This document shows positions 1-5,481 of a stretch of DNA of 6,112 nt, in pieces. Each line of letters starts with the position of its first letter. Position 1 is the first letter of the stretch. Origin of the DNA: Gammaproteobacteria bacterium (GTDB lineage: Bacteria > Pseudomonadota > Gammaproteobacteria > Steroidobacterales > UBA11654); the NCBI GenBank assembly GCA_012965065.1, contig DTSX01000110.1, forward strand, positions 1-6,112. The letters run 5' to 3'. The notes below the pieces were generated by a model that saw nothing but the letters and a program-made list of their open reading frames with translations, did not search any database and was not told the DNA's origin. Made by a program: the position numbers and the translations under genes.

Positions 1-609
1 CAGAAAGTCCGGGTATTCCCAAGGGGGCAGCCGCTGGAAATAGCAACCATCAGAAAAGATATAGAAAAAGTGATCTATGAGGCACTGCTGAACGATACCA
101 AGGTTCGGGTGCTTTATCGCAAACGCTACGCCACAGTGTCATCGGAGTACATTGTCAGTCCTTTGGGCTTGGTTTCAAGGAATGCCGTGCATTATTTAAT
201 CTGCGCTGTTGACCACGCTCCAGGGAGCATCCGCTACCTGCCGCTGCACCGGTTTACCAAGGCTGTTGACCTGTATGATCCGGTCGAGATCCCAGAAGGA
301 TTCAGCCTGGATAGATTTCTCGAAAAAAACTCCCTTGGGTTTTTGCGTTCGGTCAACCCAGTTAAGCTGGAAGTGATTTTCAGTACACATGCGGCCTACC
401 ACCTCTCCGAAACCCCCTTGAACAAAACCCAGAGCATCACTGCAACCAGAGATGGCAGGGTGAGGATAAAAGCCACGGTTGCCGACACCTCAGAGCTCCG
501 GTTCTGGATTTTGGGATTTGGTTCCTCAGTGGAAGTGGTAAGACCTGCTTCGTTGAGGAAGGAACTCTCCAACACCAGCAAAGAAATGAACAAGATATAT
601 ACTGGTTGA
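1..609 (+). CDS. WYL-domain transcriptional regulator, C-terminal part (5' end outside the window)
   Basis: The frame is open from base 1, so the gene begins upstream; the GTG at 70 is an internal valine, not a start. The visible 202 residues cover a WYL domain (about residues 25-92 of the fragment, with VRVLYRKR, SPLGLVSR, HYLICAV and IRYLPLHRF) and a C-terminal WCX-like extension (about 118-200, with VKLEVIF near its start and LRFWILGFGSSVEVVRP near its end). WYL proteins are usually DNA-binding regulators with an N-terminal HTH that bind a ligand, often nucleic acid or nucleotide, through the WYL fold; the HTH would lie outside the window. The signature triad is HYL here rather than WYL, a common variation. 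The nuclease gene follows after 21 bases on the same strand, suggesting an operon or a regulator/effector pair. Recognition is firm for the fold; the regulated target is unknown. Confidence 0.85.
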   Translation, partial: QKVRVFPRGQPLEIATIRKDIEKVIYEALLNDTKVRVLYRKRYATVSSEYIVSPLGLVSRNAVHYLICAVDHAPGSIRYLPLHRFTKAVDLYDPVEIPEGFSLDRFLEKNSLGFLRSVNPVKLEVIFSTHAAYHLSETPLNKTQSITATRDGRVRIKATVADTSELRFWILGFGSSVEVVRPASLRKELSNTSKEMNKIYTG

Positions 610-630
610 ATAGGAAAGAGACCAGAGACC

Positions 631-1389
631 ATGGCAAGACACAGAGGAACGTACAAACCAGAGAACCCAGTCCCCTATGAGCTTGGGCGAAGTCGCATCC
701 AGAACTTCGTGAATTGCCCAGCTTGTTTCTACCTGGACCGAGTCAAAGGCATTCCCATCCCGTCGCTTTATGGCTGGCCGCTCAACTCCGCAACCGATGT
801 GTTGCTGAAAAAAGACTTTGATGCATACAGGCAGAGGCAGGAGCCGCATCCTTTCCTGTTGAAAAAGGGTCTCGGCCACCTAATCCCTTTGCAGCACGAG
901 GATTTTCAAAGATGGACGATGGCGCTCCAACTGGGTCTGAATACAGTCCATGAACAGACCAACCTGAAAGTAGGTGGGGGACTTGATGACGTCTGGCTCA
1001 ATACCAAGACCGACCAAATCCATGTGGTTGATTACAAGAGCACCTCAAGTGGCAAGGAGGGCAATGTCATAAGTCTTGATGACCGACCCTACATCAAAAT
1101 CCAGATTGAGTTCTACCAGTGGGTGTTGAAACAAAATGGCTTTGACGTCAGCCCAACAGGCTATGTCCTTTATGTCGATGGCGATAGGTTTACCCCAGAT
1201 GGCATGCTTGGGGAGGACGATGCCACCATGCGATTTAAGGTCAGCCTGCTTGATTTTGAGGGTAACACCGATTGGGTCGAACCGGTATTATTCGAGATCA
1301 GGGAGATGCTTGATACGCAAACATGCCCTAAACATCCACCTGGGTGTCAGCACGGGCAGTATTTGGAGAAAGCCAGCAAGGTAAGATAG
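631..1389 (+). CDS. PD-(D/E)XK nuclease family protein, Cas4/RecB-like, with four cysteines
   Basis: This 252-residue protein has the core motifs of the RecB/Cas4 branch of PD-(D/E)XK nucleases: GGLDD (D119/D120), VVDYKST (D134, K136) and a Q158-x3-Y162 motif in QIEFYQW. It has exactly four cysteines, C29 and C32 in NCPACFYL near the N-terminus and C232 and C239 in CPKHPPGC near the C-terminus. That split resembles the Fe-S-binding cysteines bracketing the nuclease core in Cas4 and AddB, though the spacing differs and zinc is possible (H235 and H241 are close by). The likely activity is metal-dependent DNA cleavage or end processing. The ATG at 631 is preceded by AGGAAAGAG at 612-620. No cas genes or CRISPR repeats are in the window, so I do not call it Cas4. 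Its pairing with a WYL regulator suggests a defence or repair role, which is inference. Confidence 0.85.
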   Translation: MARHRGTYKPENPVPYELGRSRIQNFVNCPACFYLDRVKGIPIPSLYGWPLNSATDVLLKKDFDAYRQRQEPHPFLLKKGLGHLIPLQHEDFQRWTMALQLGLNTVHEQTNLKVGGGLDDVWLNTKTDQIHVVDYKSTSSGKEGNVISLDDRPYIKIQIEFYQWVLKQNGFDVSPTGYVLYVDGDRFTPDGMLGEDDATMRFKVSLLDFEGNTDWVEPVLFEIREMLDTQTCPKHPPGCQHGQYLEKASKVR

Positions 1390-1448
1390 GCCATTTTGTA
1401 TTTTACTAAGGCCTTTAAAACTCATATCCAAAGCCTACAACAAACCTG
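1390..1448. other. Convergent intergenic gap and composition boundary
   Basis: This short gap lies between the stop of the + strand nuclease gene and the stop of the last - strand gene. It marks a visible change from G+C-richer DNA to A+T-rich DNA. It contains AGGCC at 1387-1391 and GGCCT at 1410-1414, a 5-bp inverted repeat with an 18-base loop followed by TTAAAA. That is too weak to call a terminator. No gene is seen. Confidence 0.5.
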
Positions 1449-1456
1449 TCAAATAT
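1430..1456. repeat. 27-bp direct repeat, copy 1
   Basis: This copy matches the one at 1888-1914 at 26 of 27 positions; the one difference is A versus C in AAAGCCTMCAACAAACC. Read on the - strand it contains TTTGACAGGTTTGTTG, then GTAGG where the other copy has GGAGG, so the ribosome-binding sequence is broken here. It overlaps the stop codon of the 39-residue ORF. The ATG that follows on the - strand (1425-1423) opens only a short frame running back into the nuclease gene. Confidence 0.9.
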
Positions 1457-1568
1457 AACCAAATAATCCTCCATACATAATGAGTATCAAAGCAAAGAAA
1501 ATAGCAAAGAAAATTAAGGTATATATAGAGATTTCAACGAATTCAAGAAATAAGTTACTTTTCTTCAT
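1449..1568 (-). CDS. Small membrane peptide, 39 residues
   Basis: The ORF starts with ATG at 1568-1566 and ends with TGA at 1451-1449. The product starts MKKSNLFLEFVE and continues into a long hydrophobic stretch, roughly residues 13-31 (Y, L, I, F and A rich), ending GGLFGYI. It would be a single-pass inner-membrane peptide with a short charged N-terminus. It starts 12 bases after the stop of the 100-residue gene on the same strand, which supports it as the last gene of the operon. The upstream GTGGA is only a weak ribosome-binding site. No family is recognised. It could be a chance ORF, but a basic N-terminus followed by one clean helix in tight spacing argues for a real gene. Confidence 0.45.
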   Translation of the reverse strand: MKKSNLFLEFVEISIYTLIFFAIFFALILIMYGGLFGYI

Positions 1569-1580
1569 TCAATCCACTAT

Positions 1581-1883
1581 CTAGTTACATTCCATGGTCT
1601 GCTCATCTTCAGGATAAGATTGACAATCCCACCGATAAATAGTGTCTAGCATGACAATCCATAAAAAAATAAGTGCAATAACAATAGTAAATGCTTTGAG
1701 AATGTTTTTAATCGTTTGGTATCTTGCATCTTGAACTGGGTCTTCAATTGCTTTGCCTCCATATCTTTCTGGGCTTTGTAAAAATCTTGCTTCGCAATCA
1801 GGATGAGTATAAATCTCTGGTTGAGGTTGAGCTTCCCAAAAAAAACTAATCTTCTTATTGCAAACTGCACAAATTTTAGCCAT
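1581..1883 (-). CDS. Zinc-ribbon-like protein with one membrane helix, 100 residues
   Basis: I chose the ATG at 1883-1881 over an in-frame ATG at 1910 because a strong GGAGG lies eight bases upstream of it, inside the 27-bp repeat; the longer form would translate that ribosome-binding site. The N-terminus MAKICAVCNKK holds C5 and C8, and HPDC supplies H27 and C30. This C-x2-C...H-x2-C pattern fits a small zinc-binding ribbon or treble clef. A membrane helix follows at about residues 61-79, and a short tail carries C87 and C99. The predicted layout is a cytoplasmic metal-binding head with the cysteine-containing tail on the other side of the membrane, where the two cysteines could form a disulfide. 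It lies 69 bases after the 49-residue gene on the same strand. The family is not recognised and the function is unknown. Confidence 0.75.
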   Translation of the reverse strand: MAKICAVCNKKISFFWEAQPQPEIYTHPDCEARFLQSPERYGGKAIEDPVQDARYQTIKNILKAFTIVIALIFLWIVMLDTIYRWDCQSYPEDEQTMECN

Positions 1884-1887
1884 ACCT

Positions 1888-1914
1888 AAAGCCTCCAACA
1901 AACCTGTCAAATAT
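1888..1914. repeat. 27-bp direct repeat, copy 2, carrying the ribosome-binding site of the 100-residue gene
   Basis: This copy matches 1430-1456 at 26 of 27 positions. On the - strand it reads TTTGACAGGTTTGTTGGAGG; the GGAGG lies eight bases before the ATG at 1883 and is the best ribosome-binding site in this region. Similarity fades quickly outside the 27 bases on both sides. Confidence 0.9.
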
Positions 1915-1952
1915 CACAATTGTTGAAACCTAACATTCACTCCGATCAACAT

Positions 1953-2102
1953 TTATTCCTCTTTTCTCTGGAATGTTCCAATCAATGTATAAAGGATCGT
2001 TTTTTGATAACCAATATTTTTTTCACATTCATTTATATCTCTTTCTTGTCCTTTTATTAATCCAAGTAATTCTTTCCGTTCATCCAAAGCCTCTTGACTC
2101 AC
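1953..2102 (-). CDS. Small charged, probably helical protein, 49 residues, coupled to the sortase
   Basis: The GTG start at 2102-2100 overlaps the TGA stop of the sortase by four bases (GTGA). AGGA sits eight bases upstream of it inside the sortase's last codons, so translational coupling is likely. The stop is TAA at 1955-1953. The product begins SQEALDERKELLGLIKGQERD after the initiator and ends QRKEE; it is rich in E, K, Q and R with leucines and isoleucines spaced as in an amphipathic or coiled-coil helix. It has no signal peptide and a single cysteine (C26). No family is recognised. Its place directly after the sortase suggests an accessory to the sortase pair, but that is inference. Confidence 0.6.
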   Translation of the reverse strand: MSQEALDERKELLGLIKGQERDINECEKNIGYQKTILYTLIGTFQRKEE

Positions 2103-2683
2103 GACCTGTTTCCTAAATTCTGACTCGCACTGACCACGTAGCGAAGAGGCGTTCCGGATGTAAGAGCATTAAAGGGATAACAGGTAATGATGAGCAGCAC
2201 CTCTTTGGTATTTGTCGTAGAGATGGTATCGGTCTTCACATTCAGGATGTAAAAGTCCTCAATGGTATAGGAATGCCATTGTTGGAAGCGATCCTGTAGC
2301 TTAATGGTATCTCCTTTTTTCAATTGTCTGATGTACACTCCGTGACTATCACGGTGGCTTGAGAGCACGGTTGCCCCTCCCTTGCCAGGAAGCTTGCTTT
2401 CCTCATGAAAGGCCGGCCCGAACGCAAGGGCTTGTCCCGATGTCCCGGAGAGCACTATTTGATCCACTTCATGACGGGGTATCATTAAGCGCAAGACGGG
2501 GACGCCATCAAAACTTCTCCAGGGGCGTTGATCCTCTCCTGTCTTGATTGTTTTGTGCCAGGCATATTGCAAGAGCGGCTGGGCAACACGGGCCTTCAGT
2601 TCAATCTCAAAAACCTTAAAACCAAAGTATCCTCCTCCTAACAGCAGGGTCATTGCTAGGAGAAGGATGAGGAATCTTTTCAA
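2099..2683 (-). CDS. Class GN (proteobacterial) sortase
   Basis: This is a 194-residue membrane-anchored cysteine transpeptidase. An N-terminal signal anchor (about residues 3-20, FLILLLAMTLLLGGG) places the catalytic domain in the periplasm. The active-site residues are visible: H110 in TVLSSHRDSHG, C168 in LLIITCYPF and R181 in TPLRYVV. RPWRSFDGVPVLRL (53-66) corresponds to the PWPWAD-type segment found in the proteobacterial family I know as TIGR03784. Sortases cut a C-terminal sorting motif and transfer the protein to an amine; in Gram-negative bacteria the acceptor is unclear. The start is TTG at 2683-2681, overlapping the target's TGA stop by four bases (TTGA). No in-frame ATG or GTG lies just upstream and no clear ribosome-binding site is seen, so it probably relies on coupling. 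The gene ends in a GTGA overlap with the next small gene. Confidence 0.92.
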   Translation of the reverse strand: MKRFLILLLAMTLLLGGGYFGFKVFEIELKARVAQPLLQYAWHKTIKTGEDQRPWRSFDGVPVLRLMIPRHEVDQIVLSGTSGQALAFGPAFHEESKLPGKGGATVLSSHRDSHGVYIRQLKKGDTIKLQDRFQQWHSYTIEDFYILNVKTDTISTTNTKEVLLIITCYPFNALTSGTPLRYVVSASQNLGNRS

Positions 2684-4848
2684 GCTATTCGTCTTTGTAT
2701 TTTGAAAAGAAAAAAAGAGCCTAGGAAAAGAAGGATTGCTAGTAGGAGAAACAGATTCTTATTTGTTGCGGTTGGCACAAAATTTACATTAAGGGCTTTT
2801 GCCGTATGTAAGTTTAGCTTGTACAAGACTTCCATTGGTCCTTGGTTCAATTGCTTATAGTGCTGTTGCATCATTTTTATTTTTTTGACGATCTCCGGGT
2901 CCTCCCAGCCATCCGGGATGTTATGCGCAATCTGATGGCTTAACAAAGGACTGGATTGATCACGCGAGACAATGGGGTCAACAGCCACTAGGGATGTAAA
3001 CTCAGTGATGAGATGATGCGTGAGACCAAGGTCTCTCACCCGTCGTTCGTATTGCATGGCAGGTATAAAGCCGATTGCTTTTTGAAAGGAGATGTCCGCA
3101 ACTTTTTCACGCGCCCATAGTTGATTGAGGTATTTACCTTTCTGGATTTGATCAGGCGCAACCGAAAATTTCCATGCTGTGGATCGCTTGTTTCCCTTAA
3201 TGGTAAAGGGCTCGGTGAGATCTGCCATTTTTGCATCAGGAATTTTCAAGAAAAAGGTGATGGGCTCATCTGCCAGGATGTCCGGGAATTTTTTTGGCAG
3301 CATGTCGTGTTGCCGTATCATCACAACCCTTAGATCTTCTAGTACGGGGCGATTAATCTTAAAGAGAAACTCCTTGATTTTTTCTTTGATATTGCCATCG
3401 ACATATAAATAACTTCCTCGCCCAGCCTTTGCCATTCCCTTGATGAGAAAAGAATTGGGGGCACTGCCTATCCCGATTACATGAAATCGCTTGTCCCCGA
3501 TGTGCTCGTGAACAATGGCCATCATCTTAGTTTCATAATCAATGGCCCCGTCCGTCATCAGCACCACCTGTTGCTTCATCAACAAAGGAGGTTGCTCTAA
3601 AATTGCTTCATAGACAGGAGGAAGCATGTTGGTTCCGTTATCCGCTTCCATGTTACGAACAAACCTTAAGGCTTGTTGCTTAATGCTTTGGGTGGCAGGT
3701 TTGGGCACTTTAAATAATTTATAATGGTGATCATCAAAAGCGATGATGTTAATGTAATGATGTTCAGGCAGTTGATTGATAAACGCAATCAGGGCTCCCT
3801 GCATTTGTCGTAGAGAGTTCCCGCTCATGCTGCCCGACACATCCGCGACAATTGTAATTGCTGTTTTCTCCATCACGGTGAGATCTTGCTGTTCAATTTG
3901 CGGATTAATCAAACCGTAGAGATAAAGATCTCTACCGATATCCTCTCCGTAGATTTCTATGTAAGGTTCTGGTGACTTGATTGGCGAGAAGTTCAAAACA
4001 AAATCTCTTGTTGAGGGCATCTTGCCCTCAACAAGAGTGATCTGATGATGCGAGGAGGAAACACTGTCAACAGATATGGTGTGAAAGGAACTTTCGGGAA
4101 TTGTAATGTCAAAGCCGGTGTTCAGGTCAATTGAAATGGAATAAGGATTAATCGTAAAATCCGGACTCCTGTTAATCGGGGAGTGTATCTCAGGATTCAA
4201 TTCTGCGACTTCTGATGTCACATCACCTTCTTGCACTTTTTTTGAATGCGTGTAGCGATGATTAATGACGGTTGGGATTCTTAAACTGTAAGTATCATTT
4301 TTTAATGTCAGGACGTCATGATAACGGATCTCTATAATGATTAGTTCACTTGGAGCAATGTTAGCGACCTTTGTCTTAAAAATATTGGCCCTGCTCGAGC
4401 TCACAAGGGATGCTTTTTGCCCGCTTTTCTTGGCTTTTTCATAGGTTTTTTCCGCTTCCACTTTCTCCTGAATTATACCTTCAATAAAACGGTCACCAAT
4501 TTTCATTCGAAGAAAATCAACCGCTGATTTATCGGGAAGTGGGAATAAATAGATTGCCTCCATCCAGGTATTCGTTGGATTGATAAAGTATTGCTTCACG
4601 GTTGTTGTAGTCAGCAAACCTTGCACATCAACATGAACATCTGTCTTCAAGGTTGGCGCCGCAAAGATTTCTTTTTCTTCTTCAAGTTTATCGGCTTCAA
4701 CAAAAAATAAACCGTAAGGTCGGTTGATGTTCGGTTGATAGGATTGATTAATTTTTGATTGAAGAGAGCTGGCTTGTAACGAAAAGGAAATAAGGAGGGT
4801 GAAAAAAAAGGAAAAAAATAAAATGTTCAATTGTTTTACTAACATCAT
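2680..4848 (-). CDS. VIT and von Willebrand A domain sortase target protein
   Basis: This 722-residue protein matches the 'marine proteobacterial sortase target' architecture (TIGR03788, from memory). In order: a signal peptide (about 1-26, ending SLQA); a VIT domain (about 60-182, with FINPTNTWMEAIYLFPLP); a linker with the family's RDFVLNF motif (281-287); a VWA domain (about 328-500) with a complete MIDAS metal site, DVSGS at 336-340, T406 and D433; a C-terminal region; then VPTAT (691-695), a membrane helix (about 699-716) and the basic tail KIQRR. It should be exported, bind a divalent metal and be processed by the adjacent sortase. The sorting motif is degenerate compared with LPxTG/LPxTA. 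The gene starts with ATGATG; the first ATG overlaps the upstream stop (ATGA), and AAAGG lies four bases before it and seven before the second, so the second ATG (4845-4843) is equally plausible. Confidence 0.93.
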   Translation of the reverse strand: MMLVKQLNILFFSFFFTLLISFSLQASSLQSKINQSYQPNINRPYGLFFVEADKLEEEKEIFAAPTLKTDVHVDVQGLLTTTTVKQYFINPTNTWMEAIYLFPLPDKSAVDFLRMKIGDRFIEGIIQEKVEAEKTYEKAKKSGQKASLVSSSRANIFKTKVANIAPSELIIIEIRYHDVLTLKNDTYSLRIPTVINHRYTHSKKVQEGDVTSEVAELNPEIHSPINRSPDFTINPYSISIDLNTGFDITIPESSFHTISVDSVSSSHHQITLVEGKMPSTRDFVLNFSPIKSPEPYIEIYGEDIGRDLYLYGLINPQIEQQDLTVMEKTAITIVADVSGSMSGNSLRQMQGALIAFINQLPEHHYINIIAFDDHHYKLFKVPKPATQSIKQQALRFVRNMEADNGTNMLPPVYEAILEQPPLLMKQQVVLMTDGAIDYETKMMAIVHEHIGDKRFHVIGIGSAPNSFLIKGMAKAGRGSYLYVDGNIKEKIKEFLFKINRPVLEDLRVVMIRQHDMLPKKFPDILADEPITFFLKIPDAKMADLTEPFTIKGNKRSTAWKFSVAPDQIQKGKYLNQLWAREKVADISFQKAIGFIPAMQYERRVRDLGLTHHLITEFTSLVAVDPIVSRDQSSPLLSHQIAHNIPDGWEDPEIVKKIKMMQQHYKQLNQGPMEVLYKLNLHTAKALNVNFVPTATNKNLFLLLAILLFLGSFFLFKIQRRIA
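4005..4037. repeat. Perfect 15-bp inverted repeat with 3-base loop inside the target gene, terminator-like
   Basis: The arms CTCTTGTTGAGGGCA (4005-4019) and TGCCCTCAACAAGAG (4023-4037) are exact reverse complements around TCT. In the sense direction of the - strand gene, the stem is followed by ATTTTGTTTTG, so it has the form of an intrinsic terminator. It lies within coding sequence for residues around LVEGKMPSTRD, between the VIT and VWA domains. The structure is certain from the sequence; any role in attenuation or polarity is inference. Confidence 0.9.
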
Positions 4849-5039
4849 GAAACCTTTAAATCCTTAAACTCTTCCTGCTTGTTGTTCTTATCTCGGTGAT
4901 TAATCTCTCCGGATAATTTACCGCCTTCCTCAATTTGTATTTCTCCATAAAAAATTTTTCCATTCACATTACCTTCGGATTTAATGTTCAGGACGTCATT
5001 AACATTCAACTCGCCTTCCGCTTTTCCCTCAACGATCAT
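4845..5039 (-). CDS. Bactofilin-like (DUF583) protein, short and probably N-terminally truncated
   Basis: The 64 residues from the ATG at 5039 show the spaced-glycine beta-helix pattern of bactofilins: VEGKAEGELNVNDVLNIKSEG, with the last G beginning the next rung, then VNGKIFYGEIQIEEGGKLSGEI (22 residues when joined, shown here in parts: VNGKIFYGEIQ and IEEGGKLSGEI). Bactofilins polymerise into cytoskeletal filaments and usually run to 100-200 residues, so only the last few rungs are present. The frame stays open upstream for 20 more codons to a TGA at 5102-5100. Those codons also look like bactofilin (KSGNVKGNVKTN), but contain no ATG, GTG or TTG, only an ATT. The ATG at 5039 has no ribosome-binding site. 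The upstream membrane ORF overlaps this open frame by 16 bases in the other frame, so a frameshifted fusion is possible. The TGA stop overlaps the target gene's ATG (ATGA). Confidence 0.6.
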   Translation of the reverse strand: MIVEGKAEGELNVNDVLNIKSEGNVNGKIFYGEIQIEEGGKLSGEINHRDKNNKQEEFKDLKVS

Positions 5040-5083
5040 GGTATTAGTTTTGACGTTGCCTTTAACATTGCCGGACTTGTTAA

Positions 5084-5254
5084 TTAGTCCGAATAAGCTT
5101 CAGATGAATATGCAGTTTCTAGTTTGTATTCTTTAAATTCACTATAAATATCTTCTCCCAATCCCCAAATACAATAGACAAAGGCAACTGTTAACATTCC
5201 TGAAATAGAGAACCAGATACCAGCTTTAGAGATTCTTATTAGTCCATCGATCAT
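5084..5254 (-). CDS. Small single-pass membrane protein, 56 residues
   Basis: The ATG at 5254-5252 follows a good ribosome-binding site (GAGG, eight bases upstream), and the stop is TAA at 5086-5084. It begins 14 bases after the stop of the 70-residue gene. The product starts MIDGLIRISKAG, has one membrane helix at about residues 13-31 (IWFSISGMLTVAFVYCIWG), and ends in an acidic, tyrosine-rich tail (EDIYSEFKEYKLETAYSSEAY). Its 3' end overlaps the open frame of the bactofilin-like gene by 16 bases in the -1 register. It could be a free small membrane protein, or the membrane anchor of a bactofilin now split by a one-base change. No family is recognised. Confidence 0.65.
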   Translation of the reverse strand: MIDGLIRISKAGIWFSISGMLTVAFVYCIWGLGEDIYSEFKEYKLETAYSSEAYSD

Positions 5255-5268
5255 TATGACTTCCTCAG

Positions 5269-5481
5269 TTAATCAAAGTGATATGTTCTTGGTTCTTTTG
5301 TTCCATCCAGCACCCTGACTTTTTTCATTCCATGCATTTTGCATTTGGCTTTGGTCAGCAAATCAAAATCAGGTTTGTTGTTGGCTCGGATAACCACACT
5401 CATATCTTTAAAATCTTTCAAGTGTTCTCTTGCTGCTTCAACATCGCCAAAGTTCCAAGCCATTCCAAGATATAATTTCAT
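5269..5481 (-). CDS. Hypothetical protein, 70 residues, coupled to the Rap1a/Tai-like gene
   Basis: The ATG at 5481-5479 overlaps the TGA of the preceding gene by four bases (ATGA), with AGAAGAAG just upstream, so it is probably translated by coupling. The product begins MKLYLGMAWNFGDVEAAREH and ends TKEPRTYHFD. It has no signal peptide or membrane helix, is rich in K, D and M, and has one cysteine. The pattern of a short helix followed by strand-like stretches (MSVVIRANN, KKVRVLDG) suggests a small alpha/beta cytoplasmic protein. I do not recognise a family. Tight packing between two other genes of the operon supports it being real. Confidence 0.7.
   Translation of the reverse strand: MKLYLGMAWNFGDVEAAREHLKDFKDMSVVIRANNKPDFDLLTKAKCKMHGMKKVRVLDGTKEPRTYHFD

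Noticed and set aside
631..1389. Calling the nuclease Cas4 of a CRISPR system
   Set aside because: No CRISPR repeats or other cas genes are present in the window, and the cysteine spacing differs from typical Cas4.
1387..1416. AGGCC...GGCCT hairpin followed by TTAAAA as a terminator for the nuclease gene
   Set aside because: The stem has five base pairs, the loop is 18 bases and there is no run of T residues.
1881..1910. TTGACA in the 27-bp repeat as a -35 element of a promoter
   Set aside because: At 17-base spacing the -10 would be AGGTAT overlapping the start codon, which leaves no room for the ribosome-binding site in the transcript; chance TTGACA is more likely.
1900..1952. Mini-ORFs of 9 to 13 codons between the 49- and 100-residue genes
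   Set aside because: Too short and without a pattern; one starts next to the TAA of the preceding gene but has no other support.
2078..2095. AGGCTTTGGAT shared between the 49-residue gene start and repeat copy 1
   Set aside because: Only 11 bases match and the reading contexts differ; not enough for a third repeat copy.
4301..4999. Near-identical stretch CAGGACGTCAT with flanking TTTAATGT at 4301-4319 and 4980-4999
   Set aside because: Both encode similar short peptides (DVLTLK and DVLNIK) in different genes; the match is short and best explained by chance or shared codons.
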